Notes: generated by a model from the sequence alone, not told the origin. A stretch of DNA of 38,230 bases from Mycoemilia scoparia (GCA_027575805.1 JANBPU010000156.1:1-38230), one strand, 5' to 3'; shown: positions 1 to 9,055, numbered from the stretch's first letter. Numbers and translations are program-made.

Positions 1-88
1 TAAGTTTGTTTATAATTATTCCAACAAAGTGGCTGAATATGCCAACTTGTTCATGGTTCCATCAAATACCATGACAACACAAAACCGT

Positions 89-160
89 GGTTCCATGGTC
101 TAATGGTCATGACTCCAGACTTTGAATCTGGCAGCCCGGGTTCGATTCCCGGTGGAACCT
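89..160 (+). tRNA. tRNA-Gln (anticodon UUG)
   Basis: A complete cloverleaf can be drawn by eye. The acceptor stem GGTTCCA (89-95) pairs with TGGAACC (153-159), followed by a T discriminator. The anticodon stem CCAGA (115-119) pairs with TCTGG (127-131) around the loop CTTTGAA, which places the anticodon TTG at 122-124 and reads CAA (Gln). The T-arm carries GGTTCGATTCC, a normal B box. There is no intron. A run of seven T follows at 177-183. It decodes glutamine CAA in cytoplasmic translation. Confidence 0.96.
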
Positions 161-176
161 ACAATTACAAACAGTT

Positions 177-183
177 GTTTTTT
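177..183 (+). terminator. RNA polymerase III T-run terminator of the tRNA
   Basis: Seven consecutive T lie 17 bases after the tRNA-Gln 3' end, the usual position and form of a Pol III stop signal. Confidence 0.75.
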
Positions 184-348
184 AATGGATTGACACAACC
201 AAAAGATAATAAGCATATTATATGCAGAAATCGACACTCTGATCTGGGCCCTATTATCAGTCGTTTTGTATGCAACTCCTGGGATTCATTTTACCTAAGG
301 TGGTTTTAAATCTAACAATTTTAACTTACGCTACCCTTAAAAGTCAGC

Positions 349-470
349 ATATGGGTAGTTATTTTTGAAGGGTGACTATTTGCTAATAGACTGTGATCAC
401 TCACTTGGCTGTGATTACCCCTATAATCTTTGGCTACCAAGAGTTACCCTTCAAAAATTATTACCCATAT
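349..470 (+). mobile_element. MITE-like element, type A, copy 1
   Basis: This 122 bp element has imperfect terminal inverted repeats of about 28 bp. The left end begins ATATGGGTAGTTATTTTTG and the right end is its near-complement ending CCCATAT. The interior contains the type A signature TTGGCTGTGATTACCCC followed by CTATAATC. The same ends and interior recur at 2607, 3390, 7090, 8531 and 37319. It encodes nothing and must have been moved by a transposase from elsewhere, if it was mobile. The orientation given follows the TTTGGCTGTGATT strand. Confidence 0.88.
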
Positions 471-808
471 ATTATTTTCATCACCACCAATAATTTTAGT
501 GTATTATCCATAAAAAAGAAATAAACAATGCTTTTTTGGATAGACATCTTGAATACTATCAGCATTCCAGGGATGGTTCTGGCACCCTTTAAGAGAGGGG
601 TTAACGATTAATTATGTTATGTTTGTATTGATATTTATTTATGAATTAATTAAGTCTTTAAATATAGATAATAACCAAACTAGCAATATCTATAGTGTTT
701 GTTGGACAACATTCTCTGAATTAAATTGTAGTGTAATATTACATATCGTTGTTATTTGAGGATAACGAAGATTCGGGTTTCAGCTCCGAAGAGATATTAA
801 TCTTGCTG

Positions 809-943
809 TCACACTCTGCCTACACCCCCTACGATCCTATCTATTTTGGGAAGAACTACAGGAAAGGCAGGTGCGCTTTCTACGGTTGTTGCAATAGCAG
901 AGAGAAGGATAATCACTGAGGCGAAGAACAATGCAGATTTCAT
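809..943 (-). CDS. Small secreted peptide, 44 aa, with a RIVGG motif
   Basis: The ATG at 943 opens a 44-residue protein with a clear signal peptide: MKSALFF, a hydrophobic core to about residue 18, then cleavage near VESA-AP. The predicted mature part is only about 21 residues and contains KIDRIVGG. A TATA sequence at 1081-1088 on the minus strand lies about 140 bp upstream, which supports a real promoter. An upstream in-frame ATG at 1012 would bury the signal peptide and is less likely. RIVGG is the form of the activation site of chymotrypsin-fold proteases, but no catalytic triad follows. A +1 frame after the stop continues with a polar protein-like stretch to about position 740, so the gene could be frameshifted or truncated. 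The function is unknown. Confidence 0.5.
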   Translation of the reverse strand: MKSALFFASVIILLSAIATTVESAPAFPVVLPKIDRIVGGVGRV

Positions 944-1885
944 TGCGACAATTATAGTTATAGAGAGGTCGCGAGTTGTAAAAGAAGATTGAAAGAAGAT
1001 GGGGTGTCTCAAGACCGTTGGGAATAGAATGATAAAATGTCAGCTGTGTTATCCTTCTGAAGGGAATACGTGCCAGGGTGTTTATATAGATTTCATTCAG
1101 ATGTGTAAATATGAAGGCACAAATATTCCAGGCCCCTCCTTCCTCAACCCGACTCAACTTCTTTAGAGAACAGTTTGCTTTGTTCAAGACTATTAATTAT
1201 ACGCGAGTTTTCCTTTCAGCAATAGCACAGTTATTTAAAAGTGCATAGATTTTGCTACCTATAATGCACTTTATTGCAAATTAGGGCTGATTGTCATTCG
1301 CATAATTGGCCATACCTTCATGCTTGAACTACTTTGATATTTTTAGCTATGCCACGCATCATAATGCCCAGAAATTCTATTTGATGCCCACCACCATCAA
1401 CAAACCGGGCTTAAAAAGGGAATATTGCTATTGATGCATTGTGCACGAATGTGGGGGAAGAAATGTTTTACTTCATTTTTAAGCTCCCCAGAGTTACCAG
1501 AAATTGTAGGCATATCTCATGCTACTTTCAACCACCAAAACATGTGATGCTCAGCTCTCTAAAAATAGCTCATGCTCCCTTTTGGTATGACTCAAACACA
1601 TTGCTGACATCGTTTTTTTGATACTGGTTGCGGAAAGAAACAAGATTTGACTTTAGATTTGATACATATTGATGGATAGGTAATTTTAAATCATCCCAGA
1701 TGATAAGTTTTTGAAATCAATATGGATTTTGATTAGCATGGGTCTTCTTTACATCCACATCAGAATCAACTTTTCAAAGATATTAGTATTGATAAAGGAT
1801 ATATATTTAGGATAATTGCTGTTTGGGCAATGATTACTATCCAAGTATTTCTTCATCATTTTATTCATTTTCTGTAAATTCAGGG
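944..1885. other. Divergent intergenic region
   Basis: This region separates the minus-strand secreted peptide gene from the plus-strand GPI-type gene. It contains the TATA box at 1081-1088 (minus) and TATATATT at 1800-1807 (plus), about 80 bp before the ATG at 1886. No other gene is convincing; short open frames here have no protein-like composition. Confidence 0.5.
1081..1088 (-). promoter_or_regulatory. TATA box for the small secreted peptide gene
   Basis: On the minus strand this reads TATATAAA, about 140 bp before the ATG at 943, similar to the TATA-to-ATG distances of the other secreted-protein genes here. Confidence 0.5.
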
Positions 1886-2443
1886 ATGTTTGGATTCAAT
1901 ATTCGTGACAGTGCATGCTTCTTGGTTGCTGTTGTGTCAATGGGGGCGCTTCATGGGGATGGAGCAGTCGTTCCAGTGAGAATACAGCGAGTTGCCCAAA
2001 CAGAAACAGATGCGATAGGCTTGATAGCTTCAAACTGGGGCTCCTATGAAAGTCAAATTGACAATGAGCTTCTGAGCATGAAGAGCAATAATCCTAATGC
2101 ATACAGTCAGGCGACCAGTATTTTAGGTGCGCCAGAAGCCCCAAAAACTTTTGACAGTCAGTATGTGGACAATGCAATGCAGCTTTTCGCAGGACTCCGT
2201 TCCAGCGTATCTAATGAGGTTGCTCCAAGCACTTCAAATGATAGCGGTGCGCCCCAGGACAAGGAATTTGAAACTAGTTCCTCAGAAAGCAAAGTACTGG
2301 ATAGTCAAAGTTCTGCAGAGGATGCATCTGAGACAAGCAGTGGGCCCTCAAATTATGAATCTTCGGCCCCTCCAAATCAACTACCAAGCCTTGTACAAAC
2401 ATTTACCATTATATCTATTTTCGCTTACTATACACTATTTTAA
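1886..2443 (+). CDS. Probable GPI-anchored or membrane-tethered secreted protein, 185 aa
   Basis: The first ATG of this frame is at 1886; an upstream extension begins only with TTG. The N-terminus (MFGFNIRDSACFLVAVVSMG) is a hydrophobic signal sequence. Residues about 30-100 form a moderately conserved-looking region with no recognised domain (LIASNWGSYESQIDNELLSM). Residues about 110-160 are rich in Ser, Glu and Thr, typical of a glycosylated stalk. The C-terminus is hydrophobic (LVQTFTIISIFAYYTLF) and ends at the stop, as in GPI-attachment signals. The family resemblance is to fungal wall or plasma-membrane GPI proteins in general. No enzyme motif is visible. TATATATT lies about 80 bp upstream. 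Confidence 0.75.
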   Translation: MFGFNIRDSACFLVAVVSMGALHGDGAVVPVRIQRVAQTETDAIGLIASNWGSYESQIDNELLSMKSNNPNAYSQATSILGAPEAPKTFDSQYVDNAMQLFAGLRSSVSNEVAPSTSNDSGAPQDKEFETSSSESKVLDSQSSAEDASETSSGPSNYESSAPPNQLPSLVQTFTIISIFAYYTLF

Positions 2444-2574
2444 TTGTGAAACTCCAACTTATCTATAATTGCCTTTATGTATTTTAAACCCTACCAGCAA
2501 GATTAGTATTTCCCTATACTTTTATAATAACTTTTCATTGATGGGATAATATATTATAAATTTAGTTTTAGTGC

Positions 2575-2606
2575 ATATGGGAGATTACTTTTGAAGGGCT
2601 AAATTA
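2575..2606 (-). mobile_element. MITE fragment, type B terminus
   Basis: These 32 bases match the terminal arm of type B elements (GGGAGATTACTTTTGAAGGGC, the complement of the right end of the copy at 18738-18864) but stop directly where a complete type A copy begins. It is a solo terminal arm. Confidence 0.7.
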
Positions 2607-2728
2607 ATATGGATCATAATTTTCGAAGGGTGACTTTTGGTGGCCAACGATTATAGGGGAAAACACAGCCAAATGAGTGATCACAGCCTGTTAGCAAATG
2701 GCTACCCTTCAAAAATAGCTACCCATAT
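2607..2728 (-). mobile_element. MITE-like element, type A, copy 2
   Basis: A 122 bp copy with inverted ends (ATATGGATCATAATTTTCG on the left, CTACCCATAT on the right). The interior GATTATAGGGG then CACAGCCAAATGAGTG is the reverse complement of copy 1. It abuts the type B arm at 2575-2606. Confidence 0.87.
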
Positions 2729-2993
2729 GCAGCCACCATCCTCTTGCTTTATTAAAGCATTAAGCTTAATTCTAGACTCTGCCTGATGGTGATAATCGCA
2801 TTGCTTAATCTGATTAATGACTCGATTACATCACTTGCTGGCTGTCTTGGACTTAGTTGCAAATTGTACTAGAGCAGCCGAATAAAGGATAGCTTTTATA
2901 TTGTATAATATACTGTGTTTATATTTTTACAGAACACCTTGTTTATTTAAATACTACTGACAATTCGAAGCCTTTATAAAAAACAAATTTATA

Positions 2994-4898
2994 ATGTCAT
3001 TACAAAGCGGTATAGTAGGTAGGAAGCAGGTTATATACAGTACAATGCAGCACAATTTCTGAGGAACTGCAAAATGTATAATACAAACATGAATGGGTAT
3101 TGCATCTCTGGCGTGTGCATATATTTAGCTTCTGAGTCTCTGAGAGATTATTTCACACAAGCTGCGAGCAGTAGACAAATACGAGCTATTAAAGTCACGA
3201 TCCATGATGGTAAGACAATCCTTTTACTTTGGAGGAGTCACCACCATATATATAACAACATTATCTATTTCTGTATATTTTATTTTGAAATTCCTCAATA
3301 TTAATGTGGTAGAATCCCTCGTTTATGCGAATCATATTTTGGTCCAGGGATCTTTAATGGAAGGTAAATACAGTGTTATCAATACAACTATATGGGCAAT
3401 AATTTTTGAAGGGTGAAAGTTTACTAATACAACTGGACATCCATTTGGCTGTGATTCCCCTATAATCACTGGTCACCAAAATTCACCCTTCAAAAATTAT
3501 GATCCATATATCTTATGAATGATTTATGAATCACTGGTAGAATTATTAAGTGATTATATTTGTCTTTGTTTATTTTAGATATGGACAAGATCCCTGATAT
3601 TCTGGAAGATGACAAACCCTGCTATATACTTGTATTTTTGGAGGATGCCGATCAATCTGGAGCCGATGAAGAGCCAAACAGTAATAATAACTGGCTGTTT
3701 TGCACCTATGTTCCAGACTCAGCTCCTGTCAGGCTAAAGATGCTGTATGCTTCAACTCGTGCTACCCTGTCTAGGAATCTTGGAGAGTCATTCTTTGTTG
3801 ATTCCTTATATGGTACGGTAAAATCCGAGTTTGGTGCTGATGGGTATATCAAGCACAGAAAGAGTGTAGAAGCCAGCGCACCGCTAACACAAAAAGAGCA
3901 AGAGCGCAAGTTCCAGGAAGAACAAGAGGTATTTTTCTTCAACAAGCAATTTAAAATATACGCGTCAATAATGACACAAAGTTTATACTATCATCGAATA
4001 TGGACACTAAACTCAAAAATTGTAAATGCAAATAGAAACAGGCTGGTGATGATGTTGTTAGAATGACTTCTCGTGTGGCTCATGTAAACAAAGTAGAAAT
4101 CAATATATCCGATGAGTGTATTGGTGCACTCCAGGAATTTCGGAGTGGCAATTCAAATCTTGTATCAATAGTAAGAATCTCTATCACATTATTTACATGG
4201 AATAAAAAGCAACTTTGATATTAGCGAGCTTGATAAGAAAAATGGCCGTCATGTGAATACATCTGAACTATTACTGCAAATATAACAATGATTTTCTAAT
4301 GATTTAAATGTATAGAAAATCGATTCGTCAGAGCAGGTAGTTCTTGATCATTTAACCAAGGATGGATCTCAAGGAGAATTGGAGAGTTGCATTTTGAAAA
4401 AAGAGCCTCGATTTATATATTATCGCTATTTTAATCAAAATGATTTGCCAGGTACTTCTTCGTCAGGTGTTATTCTCTTTATATATTCTTGCCCAATCCA
4501 AAGCAGTGTTCGCGAAAGGATGTTGTACTCAACATTCCGAGGAGGGCTTGTTGCCCGTTTCCATGAAGAGGATGTTGGTCTGAAAGAAAACTTGAGGGTA
4601 AGCATTTTATTCAGCTTTTTATTTCGATGGTACTTGATTAATCAGTCTTAACTGTGTTCTAATATTTTATTTTCTAATCTGATAGCTTGAAGTAGACTCT
4701 GTTGATGATATCAAGCCAGAGACATTGCAGGAAAGTGTTGATGAACACTTAGCAAAGGTCCATACTAGCAACCCTGTCAGTAGAACTAGTAGTGTCTCCA
4801 ACTTTTCATCCCCGGGGCTGGGCCCTCGATCAACTCTATCCAAGAGCACAGCAAAGTTTAGTAAACCACTACCACCTGGCCGTGCCAGAAGAAACTAA
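2994..4898 (+). CDS. TWF1: Twinfilin (actin monomer-binding, two ADF-H domains), seven exons
   Basis: Exons 2994-3018, 3129-3209, 3313-3363, 3579-3928, 4042-4170, 4316-4597 and 4686-4898 join in frame to 376 residues; human twinfilin-1 has 350. The start MSLQSGIVASESL matches the family N-terminus. ADF-H domain 1 (about 5-140) contains DDKPCYILVFL and VRLKMLYASTRATLSR; ADF-H domain 2 (about 180-310) contains SVRERMLYSTFRGGL. The basic tail LPPGRARRN matches the C-terminal motif that in relatives contacts capping protein and phosphoinositides. Twinfilin sequesters ADP-actin monomers and promotes filament turnover at cortical actin. Splice sites are GT-AG. The 25-base first exon is the least certain, but it restores the family N-terminus exactly. 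Intron 3 carries a MITE. Confidence 0.93.
3390..3509 (+). mobile_element. MITE-like element, type A, copy 3, within twinfilin intron 3
   Basis: A 120 bp copy with ends ATATGGGCAATAATTTTTG and GATCCATAT. The interior CATTTGGCTGTGATTCCCC is nearly identical to the copy at 37319-37439. It lies wholly inside the intron 3364-3578. Without it the intron would be about 95 bp, like its neighbours. Confidence 0.9.
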
Positions 4899-5859
4899 GC
4901 ATGCTAATGACATACTTTTCACCCAATCATTGTATGCACAGTCTTCGGTCATTCTAACAAATTACTTTCAATAAATCTCTACAATATTTATGGATTATTT
5001 TCTTTTATACATTGGCATTGCATATGATGGATGCATTCATCCAATCACTTGCTTTCCTACCACTAAATCTGGCAGTAAAAATACCACCAGATCCTAGCAT
5101 TACTTGATACTATGTCTGGGTATCAAATTTTAGTATACCAAAAACGCATGGTCAGGCATTATTAACGCTTTATCAAACTATTGGACCAGTTGAAGAATTG
5201 GTTTTTGTATACTAAGCAAACCAGTGAGCTAAAATCATAGACTGGCGTTCATAATAGTGTATCAAAATAAGCATTATGAAACATTGTGAAAGACATGGTG
5301 CTGGCAGAACTTTTGTCCCGTTACCAGCGTGGTCGCTCATAAAACAGTCCTAGCATACTGGTTTATGTAAAAATGGCCGGGCAATTGGTCTTTATAATGC
5401 AGCACCTCCATTGTATATTCAGCAAACGCATACCCAAAAAACCGCCAATATGATAATTAGAAGCAATCAGCAGAAATTGCTCCACCATAGGAACCAGGAA
5501 TCAGGGTAACACATTTATGGCTGCATCAGGAAATATAACCAGAACCAGTGAAATCTGAAACAATTCCATCTTACCCCACAAAAAACTTGCTGTATACCAG
5601 GAGTATGTTTATACTTTTTTGTATACTATATGCTGGGATCGAAAGTATCTTTGGAAGATTTCGAAGAGTACACAGGCGGTGTTTCTTCATGGTATATAAG
5701 ATGCACCCCGATCCAAGTTGACTCCAAAATTATCTCAACATTTCATTCGGTCTCTCTGTTGATTACTACACGAGCAGAAAATCACACATCCACTCACGCC
5801 AAACTATAGGGTTTTGAGCATTAGAAAATAGCCTAGTTGAAATTATAAAAAGCAACCAA
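4899..5859. other. Intergenic and promoter region of the secreted Pro/Thr-rich gene
   Basis: No gene is seen. The region holds two inverted repeats: TTGATAC at 5104-5110 against GTATCAA at 5120-5126, and TAGTATACCAAAAAC at 5131-5145 against its near-complement at 5200-5214. A TATA box is at 5693-5700. The 3' part before the ATG is A/C-rich leader-like sequence. Confidence 0.55.
5693..5700 (+). promoter_or_regulatory. TATA box of the secreted Pro/Thr-rich gene
   Basis: TATATAAG about 160 bp upstream of the ATG at 5860, followed by a leader with no ATG that would compete in a strong context. Confidence 0.6.
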
Positions 5860-6795
5860 ATGAAGTACGCCGTTTCTGTACTACTCTTCGCCACCTCTGC
5901 TCTCGCAGCACCACAGGGCAACTACTTCGCTCCTCCTCCTCCTCCCCCACCTGGTCCAGCAATCTACAATGCACCACCACCACCACCTCCTCCTCCCGCG
6001 CCTGTCTACCAAGCTACTACTGCTCCTGCTCCAGTTACAAACACCGTGACAAACACTGTAACAAACACAGTCACCAACACTGTAACAAACACTGCGACTG
6101 TTACTGCCGCACCTATAACTGAATACGAAACTATCACACAGAGAGAAACACTCGCTCCTCTCACCGAGACTGTCACTGCCGCACCTATAACTGAATACGA
6201 AACCGTCACAAATACTGTAACCCTTCCTGCAGTTACCGTGACTGAGACCGAGTCTTTCACCACATACTGCACCGTTACAGAGACCGAGTACTACACCGAG
6301 ACTCTTGCTCCACTCACCGAAACCGTCACCGCAGCACCTGTCACTCAATACCAGACCGAGACTGTATCAACAACATTGACAGAGACTGTGGTTAATACTA
6401 GCACTGTCTCGGTCATTAGCACAGCCACTGAGGTGAGCACCACAACAGCTACAGCTACAGTAACCGTTGCTCCAACCAGCCAGGCTATCTATCAGGCCAG
6501 ACCACCACCACCACCCGTTTATGGCGGCAGAAGTCCTGGAGGTCCTGCCCCCGGTCCTGGTCCTGCCCCTGCTCCAGCCCCAGCCCCAGCTCCAGCTCCA
6601 GCTCCAGCTCCTTCCGGTGGCCAAGGTGGTGCTGGCGGTAATACTTACGGTGCTGGCGGCGCTGGTGGCGCCCCAGGCGCTGCAGGAGGTTCTGGCCCCG
6701 CAGCTCCTGCTCCACCAGCTACACCTTACGGTAACTCCGGTGCTGGTGGTGCTAGAGAAGAGGAATTCGATGGAGATACTGAATTTGAGGAATAA
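5860..6795 (+). CDS. Secreted Pro/Thr/Gly-rich cell-wall-type protein, 311 aa
   Basis: The first 16 residues (MKYAVSVLLFATSALA) are a clean signal peptide followed by APQ. Then come poly-Pro blocks (about 24-50), a Thr/Val repeat region (about 58-205) built of VTNT units and of a longer unit TETVTAAPITEYET that recurs three times, a Pro-Ala block of PAPA repeats (about 230-250), a Gly-rich segment and an acidic tail ending EFDGDTEFEE. Thr-rich repeats of this type are heavily O-glycosylated in fungal wall proteins. There is no GPI signal, so wall retention or release is open. No catalytic domain is visible. Its 3' end converges on the Asp-rich secreted gene at 7338-7988. Confidence 0.85.
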   Translation: MKYAVSVLLFATSALAAPQGNYFAPPPPPPPGPAIYNAPPPPPPPPAPVYQATTAPAPVTNTVTNTVTNTVTNTVTNTATVTAAPITEYETITQRETLAPLTETVTAAPITEYETVTNTVTLPAVTVTETESFTTYCTVTETEYYTETLAPLTETVTAAPVTQYQTETVSTTLTETVVNTSTVSVISTATEVSTTTATATVTVAPTSQAIYQARPPPPPVYGGRSPGGPAPGPGPAPAPAPAPAPAPAPAPSGGQGGAGGNTYGAGGAGGAPGAAGGSGPAAPAPPATPYGNSGAGGAREEEFDGDTEFEE

Positions 6796-7337
6796 GCGCA
6801 AAGTTGACTTCAGTTTCTTAAATATACGAATTACATAAAAAATCTCAATGATTTCAAAAAAGAAAAGGGACCCTTCCAACGGTCTCTTAAATTTCCTGTT
6901 TTTTTTGCTCCATATTCCTTCTTCTTCACACTAACTTTTCCTGCTGTTCTGATCCACTCTTCTACCCCTCCATTTTTCAGTTTTGTTTTTCCTTTTTTAT
7001 TAAATAGCCATTTCATTTTTCCAGCCCTAAACAAATATTTTTATAAATAAAGCAAATGATGTCTCATATTGGTGTTTGTTGGATTGATTATATGGGTAAT
7101 ACTTTTTGAAAGGTAAATTTTGGTGACCAATGATTATAGGCGCAAACACAACCAAATGAATGTTCAGTTTTATTAGTAAACATTCGCCCTTCAAAAATTA
7201 TGACCCATATATAAAATTTGGTATTATATCACTCTTTATTAGTAAAATACTTGCCATAGGACCATTATTAATTAAAGCATAAAAGTCGAAACTAAAAGTT
7301 GTTGTTGAGTAGGCAATTCTGGTTTACAATTTAGGAT
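6796..7337. other. Convergent intergenic region with MITE
   Basis: This is 3' flank shared by two convergent secreted-protein genes. It contains pyrimidine-rich DNA and a type A MITE at 7090-7210. No gene is seen. Confidence 0.55.
7090..7210 (-). mobile_element. MITE-like element, type A, copy 4
   Basis: A 121 bp copy with ends ATATGGGTAATACTTTTTG and TGACCCATAT. The interior GACCAATGATTATAGGCGC, then CACAACCAAATGAATG, is the type A interior in reverse. It lies between two convergent genes. Confidence 0.88.
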
Positions 7338-7988
7338 CTAATTCTTATCCTCGTCCTCGTCATCGTCCTCGTCATCGTGGTTCTCTTCATCTGCTCCGGT
7401 TGGTTCAGCATCATCATCATCATCTCCTTCATCTGCTCCAGTTGGTTCAGCAGCATCATCATCATCCTCAACTTCTTCACCATCGCCAGGTCCCTCTGGA
7501 TGCATAATATGAAAGATATCCATTGCAGAGAAACCTTTAGATATATCACTAGCTACTTTATCGTGAATACTGCTAATCACCTCTTTGATACCGGAATGCG
7601 AATCCTTGGAATCATCGTCGTCAAAATCAAGATTCTTGGAATGATGAATCTTAGAAGTATGTCTAGGACGATGTCCAGAGCCGGTTTGAAAAGCTCTGAT
7701 AACTGAATGCGGGTCCTGGAAATAGTCGTCATCGTCGTCATCAAAATCAAGGTTCTTGGAATGATGAATCTTAGAAGTATGTCTAGGTGTATATTCAGCG
7801 CCGGCTTGCAAGGCTCTGATAACTGAATGCGGGTCCTGGAAATAGTCGTCATCATCGTCATCAAAATCAAGGTTCTTGGAATGATGAACCTTAGAAGTAT
7901 GTCTAGGTGTATATTCAGGGCCGGCTGGCAAGGCTCTGGCAGACAATGCCAAAACTAGACCAGCTGCGAGCAGTTGTTTAGGAAGCAT
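7338..7988 (-). CDS. Secreted Asp-rich tandem-repeat protein, 216 aa
   Basis: The first 18 or so residues form a signal peptide (MLPKQLLAAGLVLALSAR). Three 40-residue repeats follow at about 19-58, 59-98 and 99-136. Each has PRHTSK, HHSKNLDF, a run of four to six Asp, then HSVIR or HSGIK. The third is shorter and divergent. A short spacer with a possible helix (IKEVISSIHDKVASDISKGFSAM) leads to an acidic tail of Asp/Glu runs with EPTGADE twice. No domain is recognised. Poly-Asp beside paired His suggests cation or metal binding, which is inference. A TATA-like sequence is at 8126-8135. The gene converges on the Pro/Thr-rich gene. Confidence 0.82.
   Translation of the reverse strand: MLPKQLLAAGLVLALSARALPAGPEYTPRHTSKVHHSKNLDFDDDDDDYFQDPHSVIRALQAGAEYTPRHTSKIHHSKNLDFDDDDDDYFQDPHSVIRAFQTGSGHRPRHTSKIHHSKNLDFDDDDSKDSHSGIKEVISSIHDKVASDISKGFSAMDIFHIMHPEGPGDGEEVEDDDDAAEPTGADEGDDDDDAEPTGADEENHDDEDDDEDEDKN
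7581..7934 (-). repeat. Three tandem 120 bp coding repeats
   Basis: Units lie at 7934-7815, 7814-7695 and about 7694-7581 on the minus strand. Units one and two are nearly identical at the DNA level; the third has lost two codons in the Asp run. This indicates recent in-frame duplication within the secreted Asp-rich gene. Confidence 0.88.
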
Positions 7989-8125
7989 ATCGAATATTCA
8001 AGTTTATGTCAAAGGTATTGAAATGAATGTGATACTACCCTGGAGTTTGATTAAGTAGAGTGGGAGTGAGAATGAATTTATTGAATTCCAGTTGAAGAAG
8101 TCACCAAAGAACTCGTGTCGTATTA

Positions 8126-8135
8126 CAATATATAC
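8126..8135 (-). promoter_or_regulatory. TATA-like element of the Asp-rich secreted gene
   Basis: The minus strand reads GTATATATTG about 140 bp upstream of the ATG at 7988, the same spacing as in the other secreted-protein genes. Confidence 0.45.
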
Positions 8136-8530
8136 GTGCTTCGTACTTTTCAGTTCACACCTTTGGAGAGATGTGACATAGATCTGGCTTCAACTCTCTT
8201 TTACCAATTGTGTGAGATATTAGAAATGTAAACTGGTGTTTATTATAAATGCAAGGCTTAATTTTTATATTGCTGTCATGACTTGCAAAACGTAATTTGA
8301 AAATAACCTGCTATTCAAGAATACTTTTCAACCAAATGCCGATGGCTTTACTTGCTTTCCATCTCCTACATAGCAAATGGACATTATAAATATGCGTGGT
8401 TATACTTGAGATAAATTGAATGGCAAATGTATGGTCTTGTATATAATCCTTTGAGAATAGAAATTAAAATATATACATTCATTGGAAATGGTATAGTATT
8501 GCATCATAATATAAATGGGTGATAGGCAGC

Positions 8531-8671
8531 ATTTGGGTAATAATTTTTAAAGGGTACCTTTGGCGGCCAATGGTTATAAGATAAATTACAACCAAATGGA
8601 AGTCCAGTTTTACTAGTAAATATTCTCCCATTTGTTTGTAAATATTCACACTTCAAAATAGTCACCCATTT
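8531..8671 (-). mobile_element. MITE-like element, type A, copy 5 (expanded)
   Basis: Ends are ATTTGGGTAATAATTTTTA and GTCACCCATTT. The interior has GGCCAATGGTTATAAG and CAACCAAATGGAAGTCC as in type A reversed. It is about 20 bp longer than other A copies because a segment near 8621-8650 (GTAAATATTC) is duplicated. Its flanks are ATTT on both sides. Confidence 0.82.
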
Positions 8672-9055
8672 AGTGCTCTCTCAATATAGTCATGTGCTCT
8701 ATTGACACTAAACAGAAGAACAACCCTGTCCCAAAAACATTTAAAAGATGTTTTATTTGGCTATAAAAATTACATGTAAAATAAATAGCGGTAGTAATGG
8801 TGATAGTAATGAAAGGAGTGGGGTTGCGGCTGATTTTGGTGTGTAGGGAGAAAGGACATAATGATGGCTGGGCTTCAAGCTAAGCAAGTAAGTATGGTAT
8901 AGCGTCTATAAGGTGGTGAATACTTGCAGCAGCAGCAGCAGTAGAAATGGGGATGCAAATAGCACTAACATTGGTGTTCCTGGCTAACAAAAAGGGCTAC
9001 AAAAATATGAAGCTGTATAGAAATGCAATGGCTATGCATATATGTGGCTGGCTAG

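Larger units (their letters stand above)
161..808. other. Intergenic, no gene seen apart from the MITE
   Basis: Between the tRNA and the small secreted-peptide gene the DNA is AT-rich. No coding frame looks protein-like. It contains only MITE copy 1 (349-470) and the Pol III T-run. Confidence 0.6.
2444..2993. other. Intergenic region with a composite MITE
   Basis: This is the 3' flank of the GPI-type gene and 5' flank of twinfilin. It contains the composite repeat at 2575-2728. The rest is AT-rich with no gene-like signal. Confidence 0.55.
7989..9055. other. Intergenic region with MITE
   Basis: This region contains the promoter of the Asp-rich gene, the MITE at 8531-8671, and the 3' flank of the membrane protein gene with a short CAG run near 8930-8941. 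No gene is seen. Confidence 0.5.

Noticed and set aside
3074..3304. 76-residue frame starting MYNTNMNGY
   Set aside because: Its central part is twinfilin exon 2. Using its own ATG would require a 16-base intron or an unrelated N-terminus, whereas the exon at 2994-3018 gives the family N-terminus.
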